From positions 1 through 40,039 of the forward strand of contig LJHT01000065.1 in NCBI GenBank assembly GCA_001295905.1: a DNA stretch of 40,039 nucleotides, written 5' to 3'. The translations under genes and the position numbers were made by a program. Positions within the stretch are counted from its first letter, which is position 1, and every line of letters starts with the position of its first letter. The notes beneath the pieces were generated by a model. It did not search any database, had not been told where the DNA came from, and saw only the letters and a list, made by a program, of their open reading frames with translations. Below are positions 17,177-24,314 of this stretch, one piece after another. The stretch comes from a beta proteobacterium AAP51 (lineage in GTDB: Bacteria > Pseudomonadota > Gammaproteobacteria > Burkholderiales > Burkholderiaceae_C).

Positions 17177-17213
17177 ATTGATTGATGCCATGCCCCTGAT
17201 GGCTTCAGGCTAT
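17177..17213 (-). promoter_or_regulatory. OxyR-like binding site upstream of ahpC
   Basis: Read on the plus strand: ATTG (17177), CCAT (17188), ATGG (17199) and CTAT (17210), each separated by exactly 7 bases. The OxyR consensus is ATAG-N7-CTAT-N7-ATAG-N7-CTAT; 13 of 16 bases match with perfect spacing. It lies 90-126 bases upstream of the ahpC ATG. TAATCC at 17158-17163 on the minus strand is a possible -10 element. Confidence 0.55.
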
Positions 17214-17221
17214 CGGCCAGG

Positions 17222-17246
17222 CGAGAAATGAGGCCCGCGAGGGGCC
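17222..17246 (-). terminator. Possible terminator downstream of apbC
   Basis: On the minus strand, after the apbC stop, GGCCC (17242-17246) and GGGCC (17232-17236) can form a short GC stem, followed by TCATTTCTCG. The tail is only partly T-rich. The region between is very GC-rich and can also fold in other ways. Confidence 0.25.
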
Positions 17247-17280
17247 CCGGAGGCGCTGCGGGGACCCGGGCGCCCTCGCC

Positions 17281-18378
17281 TCAGGTGCCCTTGCTCACCG
17301 TGATGGTGGGGAACTTGGCCGAAAAGTCCTTGGCCTTGGCGGCGATCTTCACCGCCACCTGGCGGGCCACGCTCTTGTAAAGCCCGGCCACCTCGCTGTC
17401 GGGGTCGGCCACCACGGTGGGGCGGCCGGCGTCGGCCTGCTCGCGAATCTGCAGGTTCAAGGGCAAGGCGCCCAGGTAGCCCACGCCGTATTCGGCGGCC
17501 ATCTTCTTGCCGCCATCGGCGCCGAAGATGTGCTCCGTGTGGCCGCAGTTGGGGCAGCAGTACACGGCCATGTTCTCGACGATGCCCAGGATGGGCACGC
17601 CCACCTTCTCGAACATCTTCAGGCCCTTCTTGGCGTCGAGCAGCGCGATGTCCTGCGGCGTCGTCACGATGATGGCGCCGGTGAGCGGCACGCGCTGGCT
17701 GAGGGTGAGCGCGATGTCGCCAGTGCCCGGGGGCATGTCGATGAGCAGGTAGTCGAGCTCGCGCCAGTTGGTCTGGTTCAGCAGCTGGTCCAGCGCCTGC
17801 GTGGCCATGGGGCCGCGCCAGATCATGGCCTGGTCGGGTTCGATGAGGAAGCCGATGCTCATCACCTGCACGCCGTAGTTCTCCAGCGGTTCGATGCGCT
17901 TGCCGTCTTCGCTTTCGGGGCGGCCGCTGATGCCCATCATCATGGGCTGGCTGGGGCCGTAGATGTCGGCGTCGAGGATGCCCACGCTGGCGCCTTCGGC
18001 GGCCAGCGCCAGCGCCAGGTTCACGGTGGTGGTGCTCTTGCCCACACCGCCCTTGCCCGAGGCCACGGCCACCACGTTCTTCACGCGCGGCAGCAGTTGC
18101 ACGCCGCGCTGCACGGCGTGGCTGACGATGCGCGTGGTGATCTCCACGCTGACGTTCTGCACGCCGGGCACGGTGCGCGCCGCGGCGATCAAGGCCTTGC
18201 GCAGCGCCGGGTGCTGGCTCTTCGCCGGGTAGCCCAGCTCCACCTGGAAGGCCACGTCGCCTTCTTCGATGCGCAGGTTCTTCAGCGCCTTGCTGCTGAC
18301 GAAGTCTTTGGCCGTGTGGGGGTCGGTGACGGTCTTCAGCGCGTCGAGCAGCGCGCTTTCGGTGACGGGGGTGGGCAT
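17281..18378 (-). CDS. apbC: Mrp/ApbC-type iron-sulfur carrier ATPase
   Basis: A 365-residue cytoplasmic P-loop protein of the Mrp/NBP35 class that carries and transfers [4Fe-4S] clusters. An N-terminal DUF59/MIP18-like domain covers residues 5-85. The deviant Walker A SGKGGVGKSTTTVNLAL starts at 107. ILDADIYGPSQP and LLIDMPPGTGD are further MinD/Mrp signatures. The cluster-binding CxxC is C275-PN-C278, which bridges the dimer in this family. It lies near metG, as in many proteobacteria. The many Fe-S enzymes in this window could be clients, but the protein is a general housekeeping factor. Confidence 0.95.
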   Translation of the reverse strand: MPTPVTESALLDALKTVTDPHTAKDFVSSKALKNLRIEEGDVAFQVELGYPAKSQHPALRKALIAAARTVPGVQNVSVEITTRIVSHAVQRGVQLLPRVKNVVAVASGKGGVGKSTTTVNLALALAAEGASVGILDADIYGPSQPMMMGISGRPESEDGKRIEPLENYGVQVMSIGFLIEPDQAMIWRGPMATQALDQLLNQTNWRELDYLLIDMPPGTGDIALTLSQRVPLTGAIIVTTPQDIALLDAKKGLKMFEKVGVPILGIVENMAVYCCPNCGHTEHIFGADGGKKMAAEYGVGYLGALPLNLQIREQADAGRPTVVADPDSEVAGLYKSVARQVAVKIAAKAKDFSAKFPTITVSKGT

Positions 18379-18473
18379 GGCGGCAGGCAGGGGTGGGTGG
18401 CATCGAGCCAGAGGGCGGGAAGTCTAGTGCCTGCCCTGCGGCCATCGGCCGCAGGGGCCATCGCAGGCCGGCT

Positions 18474-19031
18474 TCAGTCCACCCGGCGCACGCGCGGCGC
18501 GCGGTTGGCGCCCTCGATCTCGAGCACGAAACCGCCCAGCACACCCCTGCGCACCGTCACCTGGGGGTTCTGCAGCAGGTACACCCCTTCGCTGCCGTCG
18601 ATGACCTGCCACACCTGCCCATTGGCCAGGGTGATGCGGCTGCGCGGGCCCCAGCCCTCGAAGACGCCGGGAATGCGGCTCACCAGGGCCTGGGGTTCGT
18701 CGCGGCTTTCCTGCCCGAAGCGTTGCGCTGCAGGGGCGGGCACTGGTGCGGGCGCCGCGGTGGCCGCAGCCGCGGGGGCAGTCACGGCCGCGCGGGTTGC
18801 AGCGGTGGCAGGCGCTGCCGACGGTGCGGGCACCGCCGACACCGGCGCGCGCAACGGCAGTGCGTCATAGCAGGCCAGGCGCGCCTGCGCGTCGCCGATG
18901 GCGCGGCAGCGTTGCAGCGCGCCGGCTTCATCGGCCAGCGCAGTGGGGCCGTGAAGGCAGAGGACGCACAAGAGCGCGCCGCAGGCCGCGGGACCGAGAC
19001 GAAAAACAGCAGGCGTTGTCATGGTGCGCAT
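18474..19031 (-). CDS. Secreted hypothetical protein with RLACYD motif
   Basis: A protein of 185 residues if started at ATG 19031 (MRTMTTPAVF); ATG 19022 and an upstream in-frame start at 19070 are alternatives, and no clear ribosome-binding site decides. A signal peptide is likely (hydrophobic ACGALLCVLC, cleavage after ALA before DEAG). The mature protein begins with a short conserved motif, CRAIGDAQARLACYDAL, seen in various periplasmic proteobacterial proteins. An Ala/Pro linker of about 50 residues follows, then a C-terminal domain of about 85 residues (SRIPGVFEGWGPRSRITLAN). The latter could be a small beta domain. I do not recognise a function. It is divergent from the small gene at 19085, with 53 bases between. 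Confidence 0.75.
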   Translation of the reverse strand: MRTMTTPAVFRLGPAACGALLCVLCLHGPTALADEAGALQRCRAIGDAQARLACYDALPLRAPVSAVPAPSAAPATAATRAAVTAPAAAATAAPAPVPAPAAQRFGQESRDEPQALVSRIPGVFEGWGPRSRITLANGQVWQVIDGSEGVYLLQNPQVTVRRGVLGGFVLEIEGANRAPRVRRVD

Positions 19032-19084
19032 GATGCCTGCGCCGGCGCCGACAATCAGGCCCGGCACCACCCGAGGAGACCCGC

Positions 19085-19321
19085 TTGAAACCCTATGACA
19101 TCGAAGTGCAGCGGCTGAAGTCCATGAAGCACGACAAGGGCATGCTCGAGATCAACGTCGACGCCCTCGTGCAGACGCGGCCGCAGCGCGACGACCAGGC
19201 CGCCACCAGCTGCCTGCGCGTGCCGGTGGAACACGCGCGCACGCTGCTCATCCTGCTGAAGCAGCAGATCGCCGAACTCGACAAGCTGCAGCCGCGCAGC
19301 CGACGTTCCGGCCGCTGCTGA
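19085..19321 (+). CDS. Small conserved hypothetical protein upstream of metG
   Basis: A 78-residue protein beginning MKPYDIEVQRLKSMKHDKG. The start is a TTG codon, supported by GAGGAGA ending five bases upstream, the clearest ribosome-binding site in this part of the window. It is charged, has no signal or membrane segment, and is probably helical near the C-terminus (ARTLLILLKQQIAELDKL). Near-identical short proteins occur in other Burkholderiales as far as I recall, but no function is known to me. It is the first gene of the plus-strand run leading into metG, 60 bases upstream of it. Confidence 0.75.
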   Translation: MKPYDIEVQRLKSMKHDKGMLEINVDALVQTRPQRDDQAATSCLRVPVEHARTLLILLKQQIAELDKLQPRSRRSGRC

Positions 19322-19369
19322 GCACGCTGCTGAGCCCGCTGCAGCGCCAGCCGGCGCCCGCTGCAAACC

Positions 19370-19375
19370 TAGAAT
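19370..19375 (+). promoter_or_regulatory. -10-like element 6 bases before metG
   Basis: TAGAAT followed by CGAACC and then ATG 19382. Transcription from it would start at or beside the ATG. No good -35 is visible. Read-through from the upstream small gene would be the other source of metG message. Confidence 0.4.
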
Positions 19376-19381
19376 CGAACC

Positions 19382-21430
19382 ATGACCCGCAAGCTCTTCG
19401 TCACCACCGCCCTGCCCTACGCCAACGCGGCCTTCCACATCGGCCACATGATGGAATACATCCAGGCCGACACCTGGGTGCGGCTGCAGCGGATGCGGGG
19501 CCACGAGGTGCATTTCGTCTGCGCCGACGACGCCCACGGCGCGCCCATCATGATCGCCGCCGAGAAGGCCGGCCTGTCGCCGCAGGCCTTCGTGGCCGGC
19601 ATCGCCGCAGGGCGCCAGAAGTACCTGGACGGCTTCCACATCGCCTTCGACCACTGGCACAGCACCGACGCGCCCGAGAACCACGAACTCGCCCAGTCCA
19701 TCTACCTGGCGCTGCGCAAGAACGAGCTGATCGAGGTGCGCGAGGTCGAGCAGTTTTTCGACCCCGAGAAGGGCATGTTCCTGCCCGACCGCTTCATCAA
19801 GGGCGAATGCCCGAAGTGCGGCGCGCAAGACCAGTATGGCGACAACTGCGAGGTCTGCGGCGCCGTCTACGCGCCCACCGAACTGAAGCACCCGCGCTCG
19901 GCGCTGACGGGCGCCACGCCCGTGCTGCGCAGCAGCGAACACTTCTTCTTCCGCTTGAGCGACCCGCGCTGCGTCGAGTTCCTGGAAAGCTGGACGCAGG
20001 ACGGCCGCCTGCAGCCCGAGGTGGCCAACAAGGTCCGCGAATGGTTCAAGCGCGATGAAGAAGGCCGTGCCGGCCTGGGCGATTGGGACATCAGCCGCGA
20101 CGCACCCTATTTCGGCATCCAGATCCCCGATGCCCCGGGCAAGTACTTCTACGTCTGGCTCGATGCGCCGGTGGGCTACCTGGCTTCGCTGAAGCACCTC
20201 TTCGGCAAGCTCGGCATCGACATGGACACCTACCTGGCCGACCCCGCCGTCGAGCAGGTGCACTTCATCGGCAAGGACATCGTCACCTTCCACACGCTGT
20301 TCTGGCCGGCGATGCTGAAGTTCAGTGGCCGCAAGGTGCCCGACCGCATCTACGTGCACGGCCACCTGACCGTCAGCGGCGAGAAGATGAGCAAGAGCCG
20401 CGGCACCGGCATCAGCCCGCTGAAGTACCTGGAACTGGGGCTGAACCCGGAATGGCTGCGCTACTACATCGCGGCCAAGCTGAACGCGCGCGTGGAAGAC
20501 CTCGACTTCAACCCCGAAGACTTCGCCGCCCGCGTGAACAGCGACCTCGTGGGCAAGTACATCAACATCGCCAGCCGCGCCGCAGGCTTCCTGCACAAGC
20601 GCTTCGGCGGCAAGCTCAGCGCCGACGTGGGGGTGGAAGGCCGCTTGCTGCTGGACGGCCTGCGCGCGCACAGCGACACCGTCTTCACCCACTTCGACGA
20701 ACGCGAGTACGGCAAGGCGCTGCGCGAGGTGATGCTGCTGGCCGACCGCGTGAACGAGTACGTCGACGCCCACAAGCCTTGGGAACTGGCCAAGCAACCC
20801 GGCATGGACGCCGCGCTGCACGACGTGTGCAGCGTCTGCATCGAGGCCTTCCGCATCCTCACCATCTACCTCAAGCCGGTGCTGCCGGCGCTGGCCGCGC
20901 AGGTGGAAAGCTTCCTGCACGTGCCCCCGCTGCAGTGGGCCGATGCGCAGCGCTCGCTGGGCGCGCACGTCATCGGCCCGTACCAGCACCTGATGCAGCG
21001 TGTCGACCCGAAGCAGCTCGATGCGCTGTTCGAGCCGCCTGCCCCGGCAGCCGCAGCGGCCCCGCTGCCGGGCGGCGAGGCGCTTGCCGATGAAATCGGC
21101 ATCGCCGACTTCACCAAGGTCGACCTGCGCATCGCCCGGATCGTGAAGGCCGAGGCCGTGGAAGGCAGCACCAAGCTGCTGCGGCTGACGCTGGACGTCG
21201 GTGAAGGGAAGACGCGCAATGTCTTCAGCGGCATCGCCGCGAACTACGAGCCCGAGCAGCTGACCGGCAAGCTCACGGTGATGGTGGCCAACCTCGCGCC
21301 GCGCAAGATGAAGTTCGGCGTGAGCGAAGGCATGGTGCTGGCCGCCAGCCATGCCGACGAGAAGGCGCAGCCGGGCGTCTTCGTGCTGGAGCCCTTCCCC
21401 GGCGCGCAGCCAGGCATGCGCGTGCGCTGA
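19382..21430 (+). CDS. metG: Methionyl-tRNA synthetase
   Basis: A 682-residue class I aminoacyl-tRNA synthetase that charges tRNA-Met. The HIGH motif is at residues 19-22 (FHIGHMM) and KMSKS at 335-339. A zinc knuckle is formed by C143, C146, C156 and C159. An anticodon-binding helical domain follows, then an Ala/Pro linker near 560 and a C-terminal EMAP/Trbp111-type tRNA-binding domain ([20 protein letters not shown] to the end) that mediates dimerisation. Length and domain order match the E. coli enzyme (677). There is no ribosome-binding site before the ATG; a -10-like TAGAAT lies six bases upstream, suggesting a leaderless message. Confidence 0.98.
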   Translation: MTRKLFVTTALPYANAAFHIGHMMEYIQADTWVRLQRMRGHEVHFVCADDAHGAPIMIAAEKAGLSPQAFVAGIAAGRQKYLDGFHIAFDHWHSTDAPENHELAQSIYLALRKNELIEVREVEQFFDPEKGMFLPDRFIKGECPKCGAQDQYGDNCEVCGAVYAPTELKHPRSALTGATPVLRSSEHFFFRLSDPRCVEFLESWTQDGRLQPEVANKVREWFKRDEEGRAGLGDWDISRDAPYFGIQIPDAPGKYFYVWLDAPVGYLASLKHLFGKLGIDMDTYLADPAVEQVHFIGKDIVTFHTLFWPAMLKFSGRKVPDRIYVHGHLTVSGEKMSKSRGTGISPLKYLELGLNPEWLRYYIAAKLNARVEDLDFNPEDFAARVNSDLVGKYINIASRAAGFLHKRFGGKLSADVGVEGRLLLDGLRAHSDTVFTHFDEREYGKALREVMLLADRVNEYVDAHKPWELAKQPGMDAALHDVCSVCIEAFRILTIYLKPVLPALAAQVESFLHVPPLQWADAQRSLGAHVIGPYQHLMQRVDPKQLDALFEPPAPAAAAAPLPGGEALADEIGIADFTKVDLRIARIVKAEAVEGSTKLLRLTLDVGEGKTRNVFSGIAANYEPEQLTGKLTVMVANLAPRKMKFGVSEGMVLAASHADEKAQPGVFVLEPFPGAQPGMRVR

Positions 21431-21483
21431 AATCGCAAGCAGGCAGGCTGGCGGCCGTCAGCCTGCCGCCAGCCCGCCGGGGC

Positions 21484-21489
21484 GACAAT
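21484..21489 (+). promoter_or_regulatory. -10-like element 5 bases before sulP
   Basis: GACAAT at 21484-21489 followed by GCCCC and GTG 21495. The geometry is the same as at metG and four other genes. It is a poorer hexamer than TAGAAT, and no -35 is evident. Confidence 0.3.
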
Positions 21490-21494
21490 GCCCC

Positions 21495-23180
21495 GTGCTG
21501 CCCACGCCCCTGCACCCCTTCCGCCCGCGCCTGCTGGACGCGCTGCAGGGCTACAACCGGCAGCGCTTCACCACCGACCTGGGCGCCGGCATCACGGTGG
21601 GCATCGTCGCGCTGCCGCTGGCCCTGGCCTTCGGCATTGCCAGTGGCGTGAAGCCCGAGCAAGGGCTCATCACCGCCATCGTCGCGGGTTTTCTCATCAG
21701 CGCCCTGGGCGGCAGCCAGGTGCAGATCGGCGGGCCGGCGGGCGCCTTCATCGTCATCGTCTACGGCATCATCGAACGCTACGGCTTCACCAACCTGCTC
21801 ATCAGTACGGCGCTGGCGGGCATGCTGATGTTCCTGCTGGGGCTGTTCAAGCTGGGGGCGCTCATCCGCTACATCCCGGTGAGCATCGTCATCGGCTTCA
21901 CCAACGGCATCGCGGTGCTCATTGCCCTCTCACAGCTGCGCGACCTGCTCGGCCTGCAGGTGGAGAAGATGCCCGGCGAGTTCTTCGCGCAGCTGCAAAC
22001 CCTGGCGGCCAACATCGGCAGCCTGAACCCGCACGCGCTGGCCGTGGGCCTGGTGTGCGTGGCCGGCCTGGCCGTGTGGCCGCGGCTGTTCGCCAAGGGC
22101 AGCCCCTTGCCGCCGCGCACGCTGGAATACCTGCCGCTGCGCTTTGCCGCGCGCATGCCGGCGCCCATCGTCGCGCTGGTCACGCTCACCGCCGCGGCGT
22201 GGTGGTGGCAGCTGCCGGTGGAAACCATCGGCTCGCGCTTTGGCGAATTGCCGCGCGGCCTTCCCCATTTCGACCTGCCGCCCATCACCTGGGCCAGCGC
22301 GCAGCAGCTCGTCATTCCCACCATCACCATCGCCTTGCTGGGCGCCGTCGAAAGCCTGCTGTGTGCGCGCGTGGCCGACGGCATGGCCGATGCCAAGCGC
22401 CCCTTCAAGCGCCACGACCCCAACCAGGAACTGATGGCCCAGGGCGTGGCCAACGCGGTGGTGCCCTTCTTCGGCGGCATACCGGCCACGGGCACCATCG
22501 CGCGCACCGTCACCAACGTGCGGGCCGGGGCCACCAGCCCGGTCTCGGGCATCGTGCATGCGTTCACGCTGCTGCTCATCCTGCTGGTGGCTGCGCCGCT
22601 GGCCAGCCTGGTGCCGCTGGCTGCGCTGGCCGGCATCCTGATGTTCGTGGCCTGGAACATGTTCGAGGGCCACCAATTCGCGCGCCTGCGCCAGTTCTCG
22701 GCCGGCTACCGGCTGCTGATGGTGGGCACCTTCGTGCTGACCATCGTCTTCGACCTCACCGTAGCCGTGCAGGTGGGCCTGGTGCTGAGCTGCGTGTTCT
22801 TCATCTGGCGCATGGGCACGCTGTTCAGCGTGAAGCCCCGGGCCGACGACGGCACCGCCGCGCTGCCTGTCGGCGTGGCGGTGTTCGAGCTCTACGGCTC
22901 GCTGTTCTTCGGCGCGGTGGGCAAGATCGAGGCCCTGCCCGACACCCTGGCCCCGGGCACGCACACCGTGGTGCTGGACATGCAGCGCCTGGTGCTGATG
23001 GACAGCTCGGGCCTGGACGCGCTGGAGCAGATGCACCGCACGCTGCAGCGCCAAGGCACCGCCCTCTGGCTGGCGCAGGTGAACGAACAGCCCCTGGCGA
23101 TGATGCGCCGCGCCGGTTTCGAACAAGCCCTGGGCGCGGCGCGCATCGTGCCCACCGTGCAGGCCGCGCTCAGCAGTTGA
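21495..23180 (+). CDS. SulP-family anion transporter with STAS domain
   Basis: A 561-residue inner-membrane transporter of the SLC26/SulP family (sulfate, bicarbonate or dicarboxylate). The N-terminal DLGAGITVGIVALPLALAFG is the family signature helix, and about 12-14 hydrophobic segments run to residue 435. The C-terminal STAS domain (about 455-561) contains VVLDMQRLVLMDSSGLDALE. I start it at GTG 21495 because homology begins directly after (LLDALQGYNRQRFTTDLGAG); in-frame codons back to 21351 lie inside metG. The substrate cannot be assigned. The last 11 bases overlap the convergent zinc-ribbon membrane gene. Confidence 0.92.
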   Translation: MLPTPLHPFRPRLLDALQGYNRQRFTTDLGAGITVGIVALPLALAFGIASGVKPEQGLITAIVAGFLISALGGSQVQIGGPAGAFIVIVYGIIERYGFTNLLISTALAGMLMFLLGLFKLGALIRYIPVSIVIGFTNGIAVLIALSQLRDLLGLQVEKMPGEFFAQLQTLAANIGSLNPHALAVGLVCVAGLAVWPRLFAKGSPLPPRTLEYLPLRFAARMPAPIVALVTLTAAAWWWQLPVETIGSRFGELPRGLPHFDLPPITWASAQQLVIPTITIALLGAVESLLCARVADGMADAKRPFKRHDPNQELMAQGVANAVVPFFGGIPATGTIARTVTNVRAGATSPVSGIVHAFTLLLILLVAAPLASLVPLAALAGILMFVAWNMFEGHQFARLRQFSAGYRLLMVGTFVLTIVFDLTVAVQVGLVLSCVFFIWRMGTLFSVKPRADDGTAALPVGVAVFELYGSLFFGAVGKIEALPDTLAPGTHTVVLDMQRLVLMDSSGLDALEQMHRTLQRQGTALWLAQVNEQPLAMMRRAGFEQALGAARIVPTVQAALSS

Positions 23181-23565
23181 TGGTCCAGCGCGCCTGGCAC
23201 TTGCGGCAGCACACCTGCATCTGCGCCGTGCGCCCGGCGCTTTCATCGGCCGGCGCCTGGCTCTCCACCGTCCAGCGGCCGTAGGTCTCGCAGGCCGAAC
23301 ACACGGCTTGGTCGGCGATGAACTCGGCCCGCATCAACAGGTACAGGTAGCGCCGCAGGGCCCAGTTGCCGATGGCCACCGTGGCCAGCACGCTGGCCAC
23401 CATGAGCACGCGCCCGTCGCCCGAGGCGCTCCAGAAGGCCTCGATGGCGCCGGCCGCCGCCAGGCCGCACAGCAGCACCAGCACCAGGTGCGAGTGGCCG
23501 GCGAGCAGTTCACGCTCGTACCACTTGCGGAAACCGTGGCGCTGGATGGACTGCGGGATGGGCAT
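23170..23565 (-). CDS. Membrane protein with C-terminal zinc ribbon, unknown function
   Basis: A 131-residue protein. A basic N-terminus (IQRHGFRKWYERELL) precedes two membrane helices at about 27-46 and 52-78. A C-terminal cytoplasmic zinc-ribbon-like domain has C89-SA-C92 and C120-RK-C123, with further cysteines at 119 and 131. The ATG at 23565 has no obvious ribosome-binding site; TAGCAT at 23586-23591 on the minus strand is a possible -10. The four-Cys arrangement suggests metal binding. I cannot assign a role. It overlaps the end of sulP tail to tail by 11 bases. Confidence 0.75.
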   Translation of the reverse strand: MPIPQSIQRHGFRKWYERELLAGHSHLVLVLLCGLAAAGAIEAFWSASGDGRVLMVASVLATVAIGNWALRRYLYLLMRAEFIADQAVCSACETYGRWTVESQAPADESAGRTAQMQVCCRKCQARWTINC

Positions 23566-23624
23566 GGCGGGGATGGCTGCGTTGCATGCTAGCGCTGTGG
23601 CGCCGAATTCGCTGGCCCGGCGCT

Positions 23625-23670
23625 TCAGGCACTCGTTCAGGCGCTCGTTCAGGCGCTCGTTCAGGCGCCC
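23625..23670. repeat. 12-bp tandem repeat carrying four in-frame stop codons
   Basis: TCAGGCACTCGT, two exact copies of TCAGGCGCTCGT and a partial fourth unit run from 23625 to 23670. On the minus strand each unit reads GCC-TGA-ACG-AGC in the exonuclease frame. The gene's stop codon (23661-23663) is therefore repeated three more times, every 12 bases. It looks like slippage duplication of the stop region. Confidence 0.85.
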
Positions 23671-24314
23671 AGCCAGCGGCGCGCCTCGGCCAGCGTCAGC
23701 AGCGCGCGGAAGTCGGGGGCCTCTTCAGGCCGCCGCCGCGCCAGCGGCCACAGGCACTGCAGCAGCTCCGCCGTGGCCAGCGCGTCAGAGGCCGCCTGGT
23801 GGCGCACCAGGCACTGGATGCCGAAGGCCTGCAGCCAGTCGTCCAGCGCCTTGCCCGGCACGTCGCGCTTGAGCACCGGCGCCAGTTCGGCCAGGTCGAG
23901 CCAGCGCCGCGGCGGCGTGCGCAGCCCCAGCCCGCGTTCGGTACGTTCGATGAGCCGGCGGTCGAAGCTGACGTGGTAGCCGATCAGGGGCGCGCCCGCC
24001 GCAAAGGTGCTGAAGTCTTGCAGCGCCTGCGCCGGCGCCACGCCGCCCTCCTGCGCGCCCACGCCGATGCCGTGGATGAGGATGTTGGTCTTGTCGGGCG
24101 CGTGAGGGCTGGCGGGCTGCTGCAGCACGGCCTCGAAGCTGTCGGCGGGCACCAGGCGCAGGGCCGCGCCCTCCACGTGCAAGGCCACGGCGGCGATGGA
24201 GAGCAATCGGTCGCGCTCGGGGTCCAGCCCGCTGCTCTCGCAGTCCAGCACCAGCCAGCGCTGCGCCGCCCCGGCACGGCCTGAGCCCATCCAGTCGCGC
24301 AGGGTCTCGAACAT
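23661..24314 (-). CDS. DnaQ-like 3'-5' exonuclease domain protein
   Basis: A 217-residue protein of the DEDD exonuclease superfamily. ExoI motif: LVLDCESSGLDP (D24, E26). ExoII: IGYHVSFDRRLIE. ExoIII: RHQAASDALATAELL, of the H-x4-D type, so it is a DEDDh member like DnaQ epsilon. These residues support metal-dependent 3'-5' DNA or RNA hydrolysis. Its ATG follows the stop of the DUF294 gene directly with no gap, so the two are co-translated. In other proteobacteria such exonucleases pair with cNMP/CBS/DUF294 proteins beside sodium:acetate symporters. The role there is unclear. It lacks the DnaQ C-terminal alpha-binding region, so it is probably not the replicative proofreader. Confidence 0.88.
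   Translation of the reverse strand: MFETLRDWMGSGRAGAAQRWLVLDCESSGLDPERDRLLSIAAVALHVEGAALRLVPADSFEAVLQQPASPHAPDKTNILIHGIGVGAQEGGVAPAQALQDFSTFAAGAPLIGYHVSFDRRLIERTERGLGLRTPPRRWLDLAELAPVLKRDVPGKALDDWLQAFGIQCLVRHQAASDALATAELLQCLWPLARRRPEEAPDFRALLTLAEARRWLGA

Noticed and set aside
19055..21352. A 765-codon open frame antisense to metG
   Set aside because: Composition is His/Val/Ala/Gly-rich with no motifs, while the plus strand encodes a complete methionyl-tRNA synthetase with HIGH and KMSKS motifs.
23625..23670. Short CRISPR-like array
   Set aside because: Units are 12 bases with no spacers, so it is a simple tandem repeat.
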